From contig NZ_JACHUZ010000013.1 of the NCBI RefSeq assembly GCF_019903425.1, positions 67,246-131,245 on the forward strand: a stretch of 64,000 bases of DNA, read 5' to 3'. Positions within the stretch are counted from its first letter, which is position 1; each line of letters starts with the position of its first letter. The notes beneath the pieces were generated by a model. The model searched no databases, had not been told where the DNA came from, and saw nothing but the letters and a program-made list of their open reading frames with translations. Shown here piece by piece: positions 1 through 5,920 of this stretch. The position numbers were made by a program, and so were the translations under genes. The DNA comes from Vreelandella halophila. Lineage in GTDB: Bacteria > Pseudomonadota > Gammaproteobacteria > Pseudomonadales > Oleiphilaceae.

Positions 1-172
1 TCTTCTGATTCAGTGCTTGTTCCGATGCTTTTTGATTCAGTCCTTCCGCCAGGAGCTGGGCCGCGTAGTCGGACGGGGTCTTCACGTCCTGGGTGTTGGC
101 GGCCTGGACCAGCAGCTGGCGATAGGTGTCGACGTCCAGGTAGAGCCGGACGCTTTGCTTTCTGCGGCTCAT
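1..172 (-). CDS. Small phage-like protein, 3' end outside window
   Basis: The first 57 residues are visible, starting MSRRKQSVRLYLDVDTYRQL and running off the window edge. The short basic N-terminus followed by a beta-strand-like SVRLYLDV and a helix resembles small ribbon-helix-helix-type proteins, but this is only a shape resemblance. Its ATG overlaps the stop of the preceding gene by four bases (ATGA), so the two are probably translationally coupled in the early operon that starts with the Cox-like gene. Function unknown. Confidence 0.55.
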   Translation of the reverse strand, partial: MSRRKQSVRLYLDVDTYRQLLVQAANTQDVKTPSDYAAQLLAEGLNQKASEQALNQK

Positions 173-474
173 GCGGCCTCCTGTTGGTCTGAAAGGGCGG
201 AAAGTGCGAGGCAGGCCTGCTGCATGAGGTAAGCCTCCGGGGGCATCTCGCGCCGGGGTGCGAGGCTGTACTCAATGACGACCCGACGGAGTCCGGTCAG
301 CGGTACATACCATTCAGGTTTGAGCGTCATGGCGGCATTGATCAGGCCAGACAGGCGGTGCTCGTGGATATCGGCGGCCTGAAAACGCCCCTGGTGGTAC
401 AGGTCCATGACATCGCGGGCCTGCTGGGTGACCTGGGTCAGGTACTGGTGTTCGTTCGGAGTGATCGCCGTCAT
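169..474 (-). CDS. Hypothetical phage early protein
   Basis: A 101-residue protein beginning MTAITPNEHQYLTQVTQQAR. It is mostly helical and has no recognised domain. The ATG at 474 is chosen because it overlaps the stop of the Cox-like gene (ATGA, 471-474), the usual arrangement in a coupled phage operon. The open frame extends upstream to 546, but that would overlap the Cox-like gene by about 75 bases. It lies between the Cox-like gene and the partial gene at the window edge and is probably expressed with them when the immunity switch turns lytic. Confidence 0.6.
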   Translation of the reverse strand: MTAITPNEHQYLTQVTQQARDVMDLYHQGRFQAADIHEHRLSGLINAAMTLKPEWYVPLTGLRRVVIEYSLAPRREMPPEAYLMQQACLALSALSDQQEAA

Positions 475-707
475 GCCGTCCAGTCCTCCAGGTTGATGGC
501 TTCCTGGGACAGGCGGGCGATGTTGACCATCCGTGCCTTGCCGCACTTCATGGAAGGGAGGTGGCCTTTGTCGATCATGCCGCGGACCTGGCCTTCACTG
601 AGCCCTGTCATCTCAGCGAAGCGCTCCTTGCTCATGACCGGAACCGGGATCATCACGATGTGCTTCTGTTCGTCCACTTTTCGCCACTCTGCTACACTAT
701 TAAACAT
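471..707 (-). CDS. Cox-like phage excision/regulatory protein
   Basis: A 78-residue protein with an N-terminal tail and an AlpA/Cox-type helix-turn-helix segment, SKERFAEMTGLSEGQVRGMI followed by DKGHLP. This matches the P2 Cox pattern, in which a short HTH ends in a conserved D-K-G-x-L-P-like turn. In P2-like phages Cox represses the lysogenic promoter and directs excision. It is the first gene of the minus-strand operon and is divergent from the repressor at 785. The start is uncertain: the open frame reaches a GTG at 734, but that lies in the operator near the predicted transcription start, so ATG 707 is preferred; ATG 653 is also possible. Confidence 0.6.
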   Translation of the reverse strand: MFNSVAEWRKVDEQKHIVMIPVPVMSKERFAEMTGLSEGQVRGMIDKGHLPSMKCGKARMVNIARLSQEAINLEDWTA

Positions 708-728
708 GATTGCTTTGCATACCGTGCA

Positions 729-774
729 TTGCACTATCTACAAATATAAAAGGCATTTGCACTCTATACAAATA
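729..774. promoter_or_regulatory. Immunity operator: two direct repeats over the early promoter
   Basis: Two copies of TTGCACT-N3-TACAAATA occur at 729-746 and 757-774, in the same orientation and 28 bp apart. They overlap a good minus-strand sigma-70 promoter: -35 TTGTAT (complement of 766-771), a 17-bp spacer and -10 TATATT (complement of 743-748). P2-type C repressors bind pairs of direct repeats rather than palindromes, so these are the likely operator sites of the repressor encoded at 785, placed to block the cox promoter. The binding is inferred; the repeats are visible. Confidence 0.65.
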
Positions 775-784
775 GTGGATTTAA

Positions 785-1063
785 ATGATTCGCGAGCGGC
801 TTATAGACTTCTTCAATACCTGCAGTGTCACATCAAAGGAGATGGAACATCTGACAGGTATAGATCGGGAGAAGTGGAACTCAGTCCGCGCAAGGCGCCG
901 GCGAGTCAATGAAGAGGATATCGAGGGGTTCGCGGAAGCATTTCCGCAGTACGCATACTGGCTGACGACAGGAAAAACTCTCCCGGAGTCAGGGCAGATA
1001 AGTCCCCACGACGAGCAAGTAAGAGGTGATAACGACCTCGGACACGGAGAGGCTTCCGGTTAG
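785..1063 (+). CDS. Small phage repressor (P2/phiCTX C-like)
   Basis: A 92-residue DNA-binding protein. Residues about 10-45 form a helix-turn-helix region (SKEMEHLTGIDREKWNSVRA, then RRRRVNEED), and the phrase WLTTGKTLPESGQISP at about 59-74 is typical of the small repressor-like proteins of P2-related prophages. It is divergent from the Cox-like gene with direct-repeat operators between them, which is the expected layout of a lysogeny switch. No strong ribosome binding site precedes the ATG at 785. The acidic C-terminal tail is less typical. Confidence 0.65.
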   Translation: MIRERLIDFFNTCSVTSKEMEHLTGIDREKWNSVRARRRRVNEEDIEGFAEAFPQYAYWLTTGKTLPESGQISPHDEQVRGDNDLGHGEASG

Positions 1064-1185
1064 CCGCAACAATCCGACAACGATGGCACCAGGGAATGCC
1101 CAGGGAATAACAAGGACAAAAGGGAAACGGCCAGCGTGCATAGGGGTACTGGCCAACATCACATAGATAAAAGAAGGATCAGTTT

Positions 1186-2016
1186 TTGGAAGTTCCATTT
1201 ATAAAAAAAGAAACAGTCAAAAGATATTCAGTACCTTTGCTGTTAATACTTAACACTTTCCTGTTGATGATATTAGTCCTTGTTATATTCAATGATGAGC
1301 CAGTAACAAAATTCCCCAACGGGGTTACGTTATCAGAGTTGAGCAATCCCGAGAAAATCATGGCTCAGAAGATAGTGACCATGCAAGATTATCATTCGTC
1401 GCTCATTACTACTGTCTACTGGGCACTAGGGACCATAACAACCATATTTATAATACTTATAGGTATAAGCTGGCTCACAAACTTTAAATTTTACGAAAAT
1501 GACAAAGCCCAGATTCAAGAAAGAATAGAATCTCGCTTAGAAGAACACTCTCAATCGATAGATGCCCGACTTCATAAACACAGAAGCGAAATGTCCAATG
1601 ACATACATGAACACGAAGAAAAGATAAACGAAAAGTTCGAGAACCACCACTCTAGTGTTCAAGAAAACTCTAGCGAGATAAGTCGTCTCCGTCGACAAAT
1701 GCAGTTTGAGAGAACAAAAACCACAGCACTTGAAGCTCAACTATGGGAAGTTAAAGGAGTTCCACAAAACGTCGCTTTAACTTATGCCGAAGCAGTACAA
1801 GCAGCGATTGAAGGAGAGATCCAACCCTTTATTGAGCGAAACCTAGAAAAACTTGAGGAGCAAGTTTTGGCTATGCAAAAAGATGAATCTTGGCTTACGC
1901 CAAGTATCGTACGCCTTATAAGAGATCATCTACAGGGAGCAGAGGACTATTACCCCGTAAAAACATCAAATGTTTGGAGTATTATAGATAATATAACTGA
2001 AACTAAAGAAATTTAG
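1186..2016 (+). CDS. Two-TM coiled-coil membrane protein, unknown function
   Basis: A 276-residue protein not assigned to a family. Hydrophobic helices lie at about 15-36 and 73-97, separated by about 35 residues that would be periplasmic. A charged heptad-rich coiled coil follows at about 105-190, then a helical C-terminal domain that would be cytoplasmic. The start is TTG at 1186, preceded by GAAGGA at 1173-1178. Base composition is much more AT-rich than the chromosome around the element, and codon use differs accordingly, so it looks like transferred cargo. It lies between the repressor and the attachment site, where temperate phages often carry accessory or exclusion genes. A defence or exclusion role is a guess from position and architecture. 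Confidence 0.6.
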   Translation: MEVPFIKKETVKRYSVPLLLILNTFLLMILVLVIFNDEPVTKFPNGVTLSELSNPEKIMAQKIVTMQDYHSSLITTVYWALGTITTIFIILIGISWLTNFKFYENDKAQIQERIESRLEEHSQSIDARLHKHRSEMSNDIHEHEEKINEKFENHHSSVQENSSEISRLRRQMQFERTKTTALEAQLWEVKGVPQNVALTYAEAVQAAIEGEIQPFIERNLEKLEEQVLAMQKDESWLTPSIVRLIRDHLQGAEDYYPVKTSNVWSIIDNITETKEI

Positions 2017-2041
2017 CCCATCCATTTAATAACTATATATC

Positions 2042-2066
2042 AAAAAAAGCCAGAGCTCTCCCTGGC
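2042..2066 (-). terminator. Rho-independent terminator on the minus strand
   Basis: Read on the minus strand, the hairpin GCCAG-N8-CTGGC (2049-2066) is followed by seven T residues (2042-2048). No intact minus-strand gene ends here, so it may be left from a gene lost during rearrangement of the element. It could also act weakly as a buffer between the AT-rich gene upstream and the SRAP gene. Confidence 0.5.
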
Positions 2067-2202
2067 AGTCCCACCACTGAGCAGGTGGCGCACCCGCTCT
2101 GGCAGGAACTGCAGCATCCGTGCAACGCGGGCGGCTCGTCCTGAGCCAAGGCCAAGGTAGCGCGTGGAAACGGTCGGCGCTATGGTCGTTTTCTGAATCC
2201 CG

Positions 2203-2220
2203 TGTAGGATATTTCCTACA
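2203..2220. promoter_or_regulatory. Palindrome upstream of SRAP gene
   Basis: A perfect inverted repeat TGTAGGA-TATT-TCCTACA lies 17 bases before the SRAP start codon. Its position between the presumed promoter and the ribosome binding site suggests an operator or an mRNA hairpin controlling the SRAP-TolA-like pair. No known regulator is recognised for it, and it does not match a LexA box. Confidence 0.45.
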
Positions 2221-2237
2221 TTCCGTGGAGAGGCACA

Positions 2238-2903
2238 ATGTGTGGCCGTTTTGACCTGCACACCCCAAGAGGTTTGATCGCAGAAACCTGGTTCGGGCTG
2301 ACCAAGCCTGTGGGTGAAGTCCATGCCCGGTACAACACCGCACCAGGTCAGAGCATCACAATCATCAGCCTCAAGGATGACCAGGTCCGGTTCAGCTTCG
2401 CTCACTGGGGCTATAAACCAGCCTGGGCAGGGGAGGAGGCACCAAAGCCGATCAATGCCCGGGCTGAAACCGTCGCGAACAGCAAGTACTTCACGCACGC
2501 GTTTCATCACCGTCGGTGCCTGATTCCAGCTGATGGATGGTTTGAATGGATGGCTACGGACCAGGGGAAGCAGCCGTACTACATCACAGACCCATCCAAC
2601 GGCCGCAGAGACGTTCTGTTCTTCGCGGGGATCTATACCGGGGATATCGAACCAGGAATGTCAGCCGCGATTCTGACCGAGCCAGCTGCACCGAATCTAC
2701 GCCACATTCATGACCGCCAGCCCGTGGTCCTGGATCCGGAATGCCGTTGGGATTGGCTGAATCCCGAGATCACCGAACGTGACCAAGTTCGCCAAGTCGC
2801 CAAGCGGCTGGACCCTTCGCGGCTGAATAGCTGGAGGGTTTCGCCCAGGATGAACAAGCCGGACTATAATGATCCCTCGATCATCGAGCCAATGGGAAAC
2901 TGA
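2238..2903 (+). CDS. SRAP domain protein (YedK/HMCES family)
   Basis: A 221-residue SOS-response-associated peptidase family protein. It starts MCGRFDLH, so after Met removal Cys2 becomes the N-terminal residue that forms a thiazolidine crosslink with abasic sites in single-stranded DNA. The other family residues are present: Asn in PINARAET (N73), Glu in GWFEW (E103) and His in IHDRQP (H158). Length is normal (about 220). The family shields abasic sites and frequently travels on prophages. It is followed three bases later by the TolA-like gene, implying one transcript, and is preceded by a palindrome at 2203-2220. Confidence 0.92.
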   Translation: MCGRFDLHTPRGLIAETWFGLTKPVGEVHARYNTAPGQSITIISLKDDQVRFSFAHWGYKPAWAGEEAPKPINARAETVANSKYFTHAFHHRRCLIPADGWFEWMATDQGKQPYYITDPSNGRRDVLFFAGIYTGDIEPGMSAAILTEPAAPNLRHIHDRQPVVLDPECRWDWLNPEITERDQVRQVAKRLDPSRLNSWRVSPRMNKPDYNDPSIIEPMGN

Positions 2904-2906
2904 CCA

Positions 2907-3260
2907 ATGCGGATATTGCTACCCCTCGTATGCCTAACCGCGCTCACCACAATGGTCCCTCCAGAGGCGACGGCATCTGAGGCACAGGCAACTGACTCTG
3001 AATCCTTTGCTGCACGTCTACGCCATGAGATAGCAGATAACTGGTATCTTCCAAGCGGGATGGGGGGCGACATAACCTGTAAATTAACCGTGGCGTTCAC
3101 ACCTGGTGGCTACCTGGAACACCTATCATTCCACGAGTGCCCATCATCTGAACTCAAACATTCTGCAGCCCAGGCTCTCCATCGTGCCGCACCGTTTGAG
3201 TCGGTGAAGAACCATGAAGAAAGAAGCGGTGAAGAAATCACCCTCCATTTCTTTGGATGA
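2907..3260 (+). CDS. Periplasmic TolA/TonB C-terminal-like protein
   Basis: A 117-residue protein with an N-terminal signal peptide (MRILLPLVCLTALTTMV...TASEA). The rest resembles a TolA/TonB C-terminal domain: a helix with ADNWYLP, a strand with Cys (ITCKLTVAFTPGGYLEHLSF), then HECPSSELKHSAAQALHRAA. The two cysteines at the conserved places probably form the TolA-domain disulphide. Unlike TolA it has no membrane anchor plus long linker, so it is a free domain. TolA domain III is the receptor for filamentous phages and some colicins, so a free copy on a mobile element could be a decoy or exclusion factor; that is inference. It is co-transcribed with the SRAP gene. Confidence 0.6.
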   Translation: MRILLPLVCLTALTTMVPPEATASEAQATDSESFAARLRHEIADNWYLPSGMGGDITCKLTVAFTPGGYLEHLSFHECPSSELKHSAAQALHRAAPFESVKNHEERSGEEITLHFFG

Positions 3261-3273
3261 CGACAGAACCGCT

Positions 3274-3298
3274 AGGTGTCCACGAAGTGTCAACATAA
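3274..3298 (+). repeat. 25-bp direct repeat, copy A (integrase-arm-like)
   Basis: This segment is identical over 25 bases to 5713-5737. It contains two GTGTC(C/A)AC-like motifs in tandem (GTGTCCAC-GAA-GTGTCAAC). P2-family integrases bind arm sites with the core TGTGGACA, the complement of TGTCCACA. A further shared decamer, AACGAGGTTC, follows each copy (3318-3327 and 5747-5756). The 2.4 kb between the copies contains the AT-rich cargo genes. The 177 bases from 3261 to 3436 hold this repeat and no gene that I can see. Confidence 0.6.
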
Positions 3299-3436
3299 AC
3301 GGTGTTTACCGTGGCCCAACGAGGTTCTACGATCCTCTAACATACGGATTGTGCAGGATTATGGTTTACTGCGATTGCTAAGCTCTGAATTGAAAATTCT
3401 TCGCACGGCTACCCTTGCCACCATACACACGCACCA

Positions 3437-4213
3437 ATGGAGGCCTTCTTGTCAGGTCATACAAGCAACTCCCGATGGTGGGAGTTCTACGCCGTAAGAT
3501 ATGGAATTGGCAGCATTTTTGGAGGGATCATCTTCTATGCCATTTGTTCAATAGATCCCTTTTTATCACCTTTAGTAGACGGGATCACTCCAAAAACATT
3601 ATCTGGACCACAACTTACCCTTCTATTCGGCTACGGGGCCGCTTATTGCTATATTTCTAGCGCGCCAATCTTGGTTTTTCATATTACCCGCTTCCTGCTA
3701 GCCCCCTTCAAAGAAGGCATCCGAGCACGCATGTTGGTATTAGCTTCAGTACCACCAGTCTTAGTCGGTCTAATTACAGCGCTCTGTTTAAGTACGGAAA
3801 GTTGGGTTGAATCATTTTTCTTCTTTTTAGCTGGTTGCTCTTGGTCTTTTACTTTATGGTTACAAGCCCTATTAATTGGAGGAACCATAAAAGGAAGAAA
3901 CAATTGGTACTCCTTCTACAAAAATCTCGCAGAAAAACGGGAGTCCAACAGTGAAGGCATTATCAATTCCTATAGACACATACGAGAGCATGGCAATGCC
4001 TTCTTCATTGTCCTCTTTGAACTCGTCTTCGCACTCTTCCTTGTTACTTTCGCAAACCAAGAATTTCTTCTAAATGATCCCCAACCTAGCAATAGAGCTT
4101 TAAAAGCTCCTGGCTATATTCTAGCTGTTATTATTTGGACATTTCCTGCTGTTTTGGCTTGGCTTCTAGGCACACTGCTTGAGCGTTTATTTTCTGAGGA
4201 TAAAGGAACATAG
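3437..4213 (+). CDS. Polytopic membrane protein, unknown
   Basis: A 258-residue protein with about six hydrophobic helices (roughly 24-42, 60-85, 97-118, 126-147, 190-208 and 228-250). A basic, polar cytoplasmic loop around 150-185 contains KGRNNWYSFYKNLAEKRESN. No family is recognised. It is AT-rich compared with the chromosome and lies inside the segment bounded by the two 25-bp repeats, so it is probably cargo of the element. A 9-bp stem terminator follows at 4226-4260. The start codon has no clear Shine-Dalgarno sequence, and GTG or ATG codons nearby could serve instead. Confidence 0.5.
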   Translation: MEAFLSGHTSNSRWWEFYAVRYGIGSIFGGIIFYAICSIDPFLSPLVDGITPKTLSGPQLTLLFGYGAAYCYISSAPILVFHITRFLLAPFKEGIRARMLVLASVPPVLVGLITALCLSTESWVESFFFFLAGCSWSFTLWLQALLIGGTIKGRNNWYSFYKNLAEKRESNSEGIINSYRHIREHGNAFFIVLFELVFALFLVTFANQEFLLNDPQPSNRALKAPGYILAVIIWTFPAVLAWLLGTLLERLFSEDKGT

Positions 4214-4225
4214 AGGATCAACCCG

Positions 4226-4260
4226 CTGCCTTCGATACCACAATCTCCGAAGGCAGTTTA
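4226..4260 (+). terminator. Hairpin terminator
   Basis: A perfect 9-bp stem, CTGCCTTCG (4226-4234) with CGAAGGCAG (4248-4256), has a 13-base loop and is followed by TTTA. It lies between two convergent genes, the membrane protein ending at 4213 and the Cys-rich mini-protein ending at 4264, and probably ends transcription of both. Confidence 0.6.
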
Positions 4261-4263
4261 GCT

Positions 4264-4473
4264 CTAGCTTGTATGGCACGCACGCGAGCAGTAAAAACAA
4301 CCATTAGATTGCTTATAAAGCTTACGTGCTTCCCTTACTGCCGGCGCACAGGAATCAAACATCCCCAGAAATTCTGAATTTTTCGCCTCAGGCATATAGT
4401 TGCAACCAGTCTTATGGACTTCATGATCGCCATTAGCCTGAGCGTTTGAATTGACATAGTAGCGGCTAGCCAT
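4264..4473 (-). CDS. Cys-rich mini-protein, widespread unknown family
   Basis: A 69-residue protein starting MASRYYVNSNAQANGDHEVH. It has Cys at 24, 42, 59, 62 and 66 and His at 17, 20 and 67, giving a C-x2-C-x3-CH end that could bind zinc. The YYVN-NAQ-NGDHEVH opening and CxYCxxACHTS ending resemble a small protein that I recall as common on genomic islands and without a known function. AAGGAG lies nine bases before the ATG, supporting expression. It is cargo on the mobile element. Confidence 0.7.
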   Translation of the reverse strand: MASRYYVNSNAQANGDHEVHKTGCNYMPEAKNSEFLGMFDSCAPAVREARKLYKQSNGCFYCSRACHTS

Positions 4474-4586
4474 TGGTGCTGCTCCTTTTGGTTATTTGAT
4501 ATACAGCAGCACCACCTCAACGCATCCGCACTGAGATTTCAAGGACTATATAGCACAAAGAGAGGCCATCGAATGCCTAAGGGGGC

Positions 4587-4991
4587 TCAGATTACGTGAG
4601 TAGTATAAAAGTCTTTGATCATGGGAGGGGTATAAGGGGACTGCATCAAACCATCCAGGATCCGCGCCAGCAAGGCATCATCAATCGGGTCTCTGGGCAC
4701 AAAGACCCCCTGCCTTACACCGTTTTCCAGTTGTTCCTGGGTCAGGATTCGACACAGGGCGTAAACCACATAGCTTTTCTTCTTGATGAAGCGATGATCG
4801 CCAGCTTCCAGGATGCAGGTATCGTCGTACTCACGATCTGGTTTCACCGATGAGATCGTGGCCAAAAGGACCTTTTGTTCTTGGGTAACGGGATCACAGA
4901 GAAGAATAAAAAGGTGCTTGCGGGCCAGATCCTGCTTCGGCCCCGAGGGCATTAGTAGGCATGCCTTCTTCCTTGGCAAGAACAAACTCAT
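4587..4991 (-). CDS. Putative toxin partner of the Panacea protein
   Basis: A 134-residue protein whose ATG overlaps the stop of the upstream Panacea gene (ATGA, 4988-4991), so the two are translationally coupled. The middle part (HLFILLCDPVTQEQKVLLAT, then DTCILEAGDHRFIKKKSYVV) has the alternating strands expected of a small beta-barrel. It resembles proteins often found next to Panacea/DUF4065 antitoxins, loosely like PemK/MazF SH3 barrels. No catalytic motif can be named. From pairing and position it is the likely toxin; the target is unknown. Confidence 0.55.
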   Translation of the reverse strand: MSLFLPRKKACLLMPSGPKQDLARKHLFILLCDPVTQEQKVLLATISSVKPDREYDDTCILEAGDHRFIKKKSYVVYALCRILTQEQLENGVRQGVFVPRDPIDDALLARILDGLMQSPYTPPMIKDFYTTHVI

Positions 4992-5545
4992 AGCTCGGCA
5001 AACAGTTCCTCGATCTTCTGCTGATCCCCGATTTCAGCATCAATGTCATTTGCCGCCCGTTCGTCCCTACCCAATGCTTCCAGAACCCGCTTGTACGGAA
5101 TCGGCTGACTTGAGCCATGCGGGTCTTGCCACTCCTGGCACTGATAATGGGTATAGTCACGCAGTTCCCAACGGTTCCACCGGCCAAACTTCTCGTAAAC
5201 GTCATCGAGCACGGAGATTTCGGCATCCGAGACGAGGCCCAAATCGTCCCTTGAAACCTTTTTGCGGAGCTTAACCCGGTGGTCCTGAATGTCCGCAATC
5301 CAGCTCTCCCAACCTTGCTGTTCGTCGGATCGAGTCTGGCCACTCATGTACTCATAGGTCTGAGAAAGAACCGGTCCGTGAGGCATCGAGACGAAGTGAT
5401 CGTAGGTGATCGGGCGTTCATACCGATCCATGGCTTCCCGCTCACAGAGGTAGAGCAGCTTCATAAGCTTGAGGTGAGACATGGTGCCGCCGCGCTTCTG
5501 CAGCAGGTACGCCGCGACCTGGGCTGCTTTGCGTTCATCAAACAT
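4988..5545 (-). CDS. Panacea (DUF4065) domain antitoxin-like protein
   Basis: A 185-residue protein with the Panacea/SocA-like opening AAQVAAYLLQKRGGTMSHLK followed by LMKLLYLCEREAM, and the typical PITYDHFVSMPHGPV segment. Panacea domains neutralise many unrelated toxins and are also found in proteolytic adaptors such as SocA. GAGGAGG lies eight bases before the ATG. Inverted CCGT/ACGG motifs upstream (5615-5640) suggest autoregulation. It is the first gene of a two-gene unit with the putative toxin, and its placement next to the attachment site fits a stabilising or defence module. Confidence 0.82.
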   Translation of the reverse strand: MFDERKAAQVAAYLLQKRGGTMSHLKLMKLLYLCEREAMDRYERPITYDHFVSMPHGPVLSQTYEYMSGQTRSDEQQGWESWIADIQDHRVKLRKKVSRDDLGLVSDAEISVLDDVYEKFGRWNRWELRDYTHYQCQEWQDPHGSSQPIPYKRVLEALGRDERAANDIDAEIGDQQKIEELFAEL

Positions 5546-5614
5546 GGCTGAGCACCTCCTCGTTCAAATCTTTCCCTGATCTGGGGGCCAATATGCTGGT
5601 TACAACGTCCAGTA

Positions 5615-5640
5615 ACCGTCAAAAACGGACAATATCCGTC
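5615..5640. promoter_or_regulatory. Operator-like repeats upstream of Panacea pair
   Basis: Three alternating half-sites occur: CCGT (5616-5619), ACGG (5625-5628) and CCGT (5636-5639). They form two overlapping inverted repeats about 75-95 bases upstream of the Panacea start codon. Toxin-antitoxin promoters are commonly autorepressed through such repeats, which is the basis for the call. No exact promoter could be fixed beside it. Confidence 0.4.
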
Positions 5641-5712
5641 AGTGCGTGCATACCCTAATCCATGCAATAGCACCTTACAACGCGCATGTCCACATTTTTA
5701 CACCAGCCATGA

Positions 5713-5737
5713 AGGTGTCCACGAAGTGTCAACATAA
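5713..5737 (+). repeat. 25-bp direct repeat, copy B (integrase-arm-like)
   Basis: This is the second copy of the repeat at 3274-3298, about 100 bases from the attachment core at 5835. That is the distance expected for integrase arm-binding sites next to a phage attachment site. The 375-base stretch without genes (5546-5920) holds the Panacea operator, this repeat, the tmRNA 3' fragment and its terminator. Confidence 0.6.
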
Positions 5738-5834
5738 CCGCGCATTAACGAGGTTCACTGTGGTTTATCGGTTCCGTAACTCACTGATTTATGGGCCAGT
5801 GTGTTTTTAAGTGGTTGATTGTGAACGGCTTCAA

Positions 5835-5861
5835 CGGGTTCAACTCCCGCCGTCTCCACCA
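5835..5861 (+). mobile_element. Element end: duplicated 3' end of ssrA (att site)
   Basis: The sequence CGGGTTCAACTCCCGCC followed by GTCTCCACCA differs from the E. coli tmRNA 3' end at only two bases, both in the acceptor stem. It contains the T-stem/loop (CGGG-TTCAACT-CCCG) and the CCA end. The rest of a tmRNA is absent: no tag reading frame and no 5' acceptor strand lie in the preceding 360 bases. Phages and islands that integrate in ssrA leave the intact gene at one end and a 3' copy at the other, so this marks the right boundary of the element occupying 1-5861. The intact ssrA should lie left of the window. Confidence 0.85.
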
Positions 5862-5874
5862 AAAAGCAATACCC

Positions 5875-5901
5875 AAAGCCCTGATTCGTCAGGGCTTTTT
5901 T
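5875..5901 (+). terminator. Rho-independent terminator (former ssrA terminator)
   Basis: Stem AAAGCCCTG (5875-5883) pairs with CAGGGCTTT (5890-5898) and is followed by T residues to 5901. Its place 13 bases after the CCA of the tmRNA fragment indicates it is the original chromosomal ssrA terminator, separated from the gene when the element integrated. It also lies just downstream of the oleate hydratase gene on the other strand. Confidence 0.85.
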
Positions 5902-5920
5902 ATGCTCCTCACTTCCGGCG

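Noticed and set aside
989-1198. A 69-codon hydrophobic minus-strand reading frame overlapping the repressor 3' end
   Set aside because: No ribosome binding site at any of its ATGs, and it overlaps both neighbouring genes; hydrophobic by chance seems likelier.
2040-2510. A 156-codon minus-strand frame opposite the SRAP gene
   Set aside because: More than half is the shadow of a clear SRAP gene. Only the distal part might be a gene stub, so it is mentioned as a finding, not a gene.
3274-5737. Insertion sequence bounded by the 25-bp repeats
   Set aside because: The repeats are direct, not inverted, and no transposase lies between them. Integrase arm sites explain them better.
5500-5861. A complete tmRNA gene ending at 5861
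   Set aside because: No 5' acceptor strand, no tag reading frame ending in LAA-type residues and a Panacea gene start inside the required 360 bases; only the 3' end is present.
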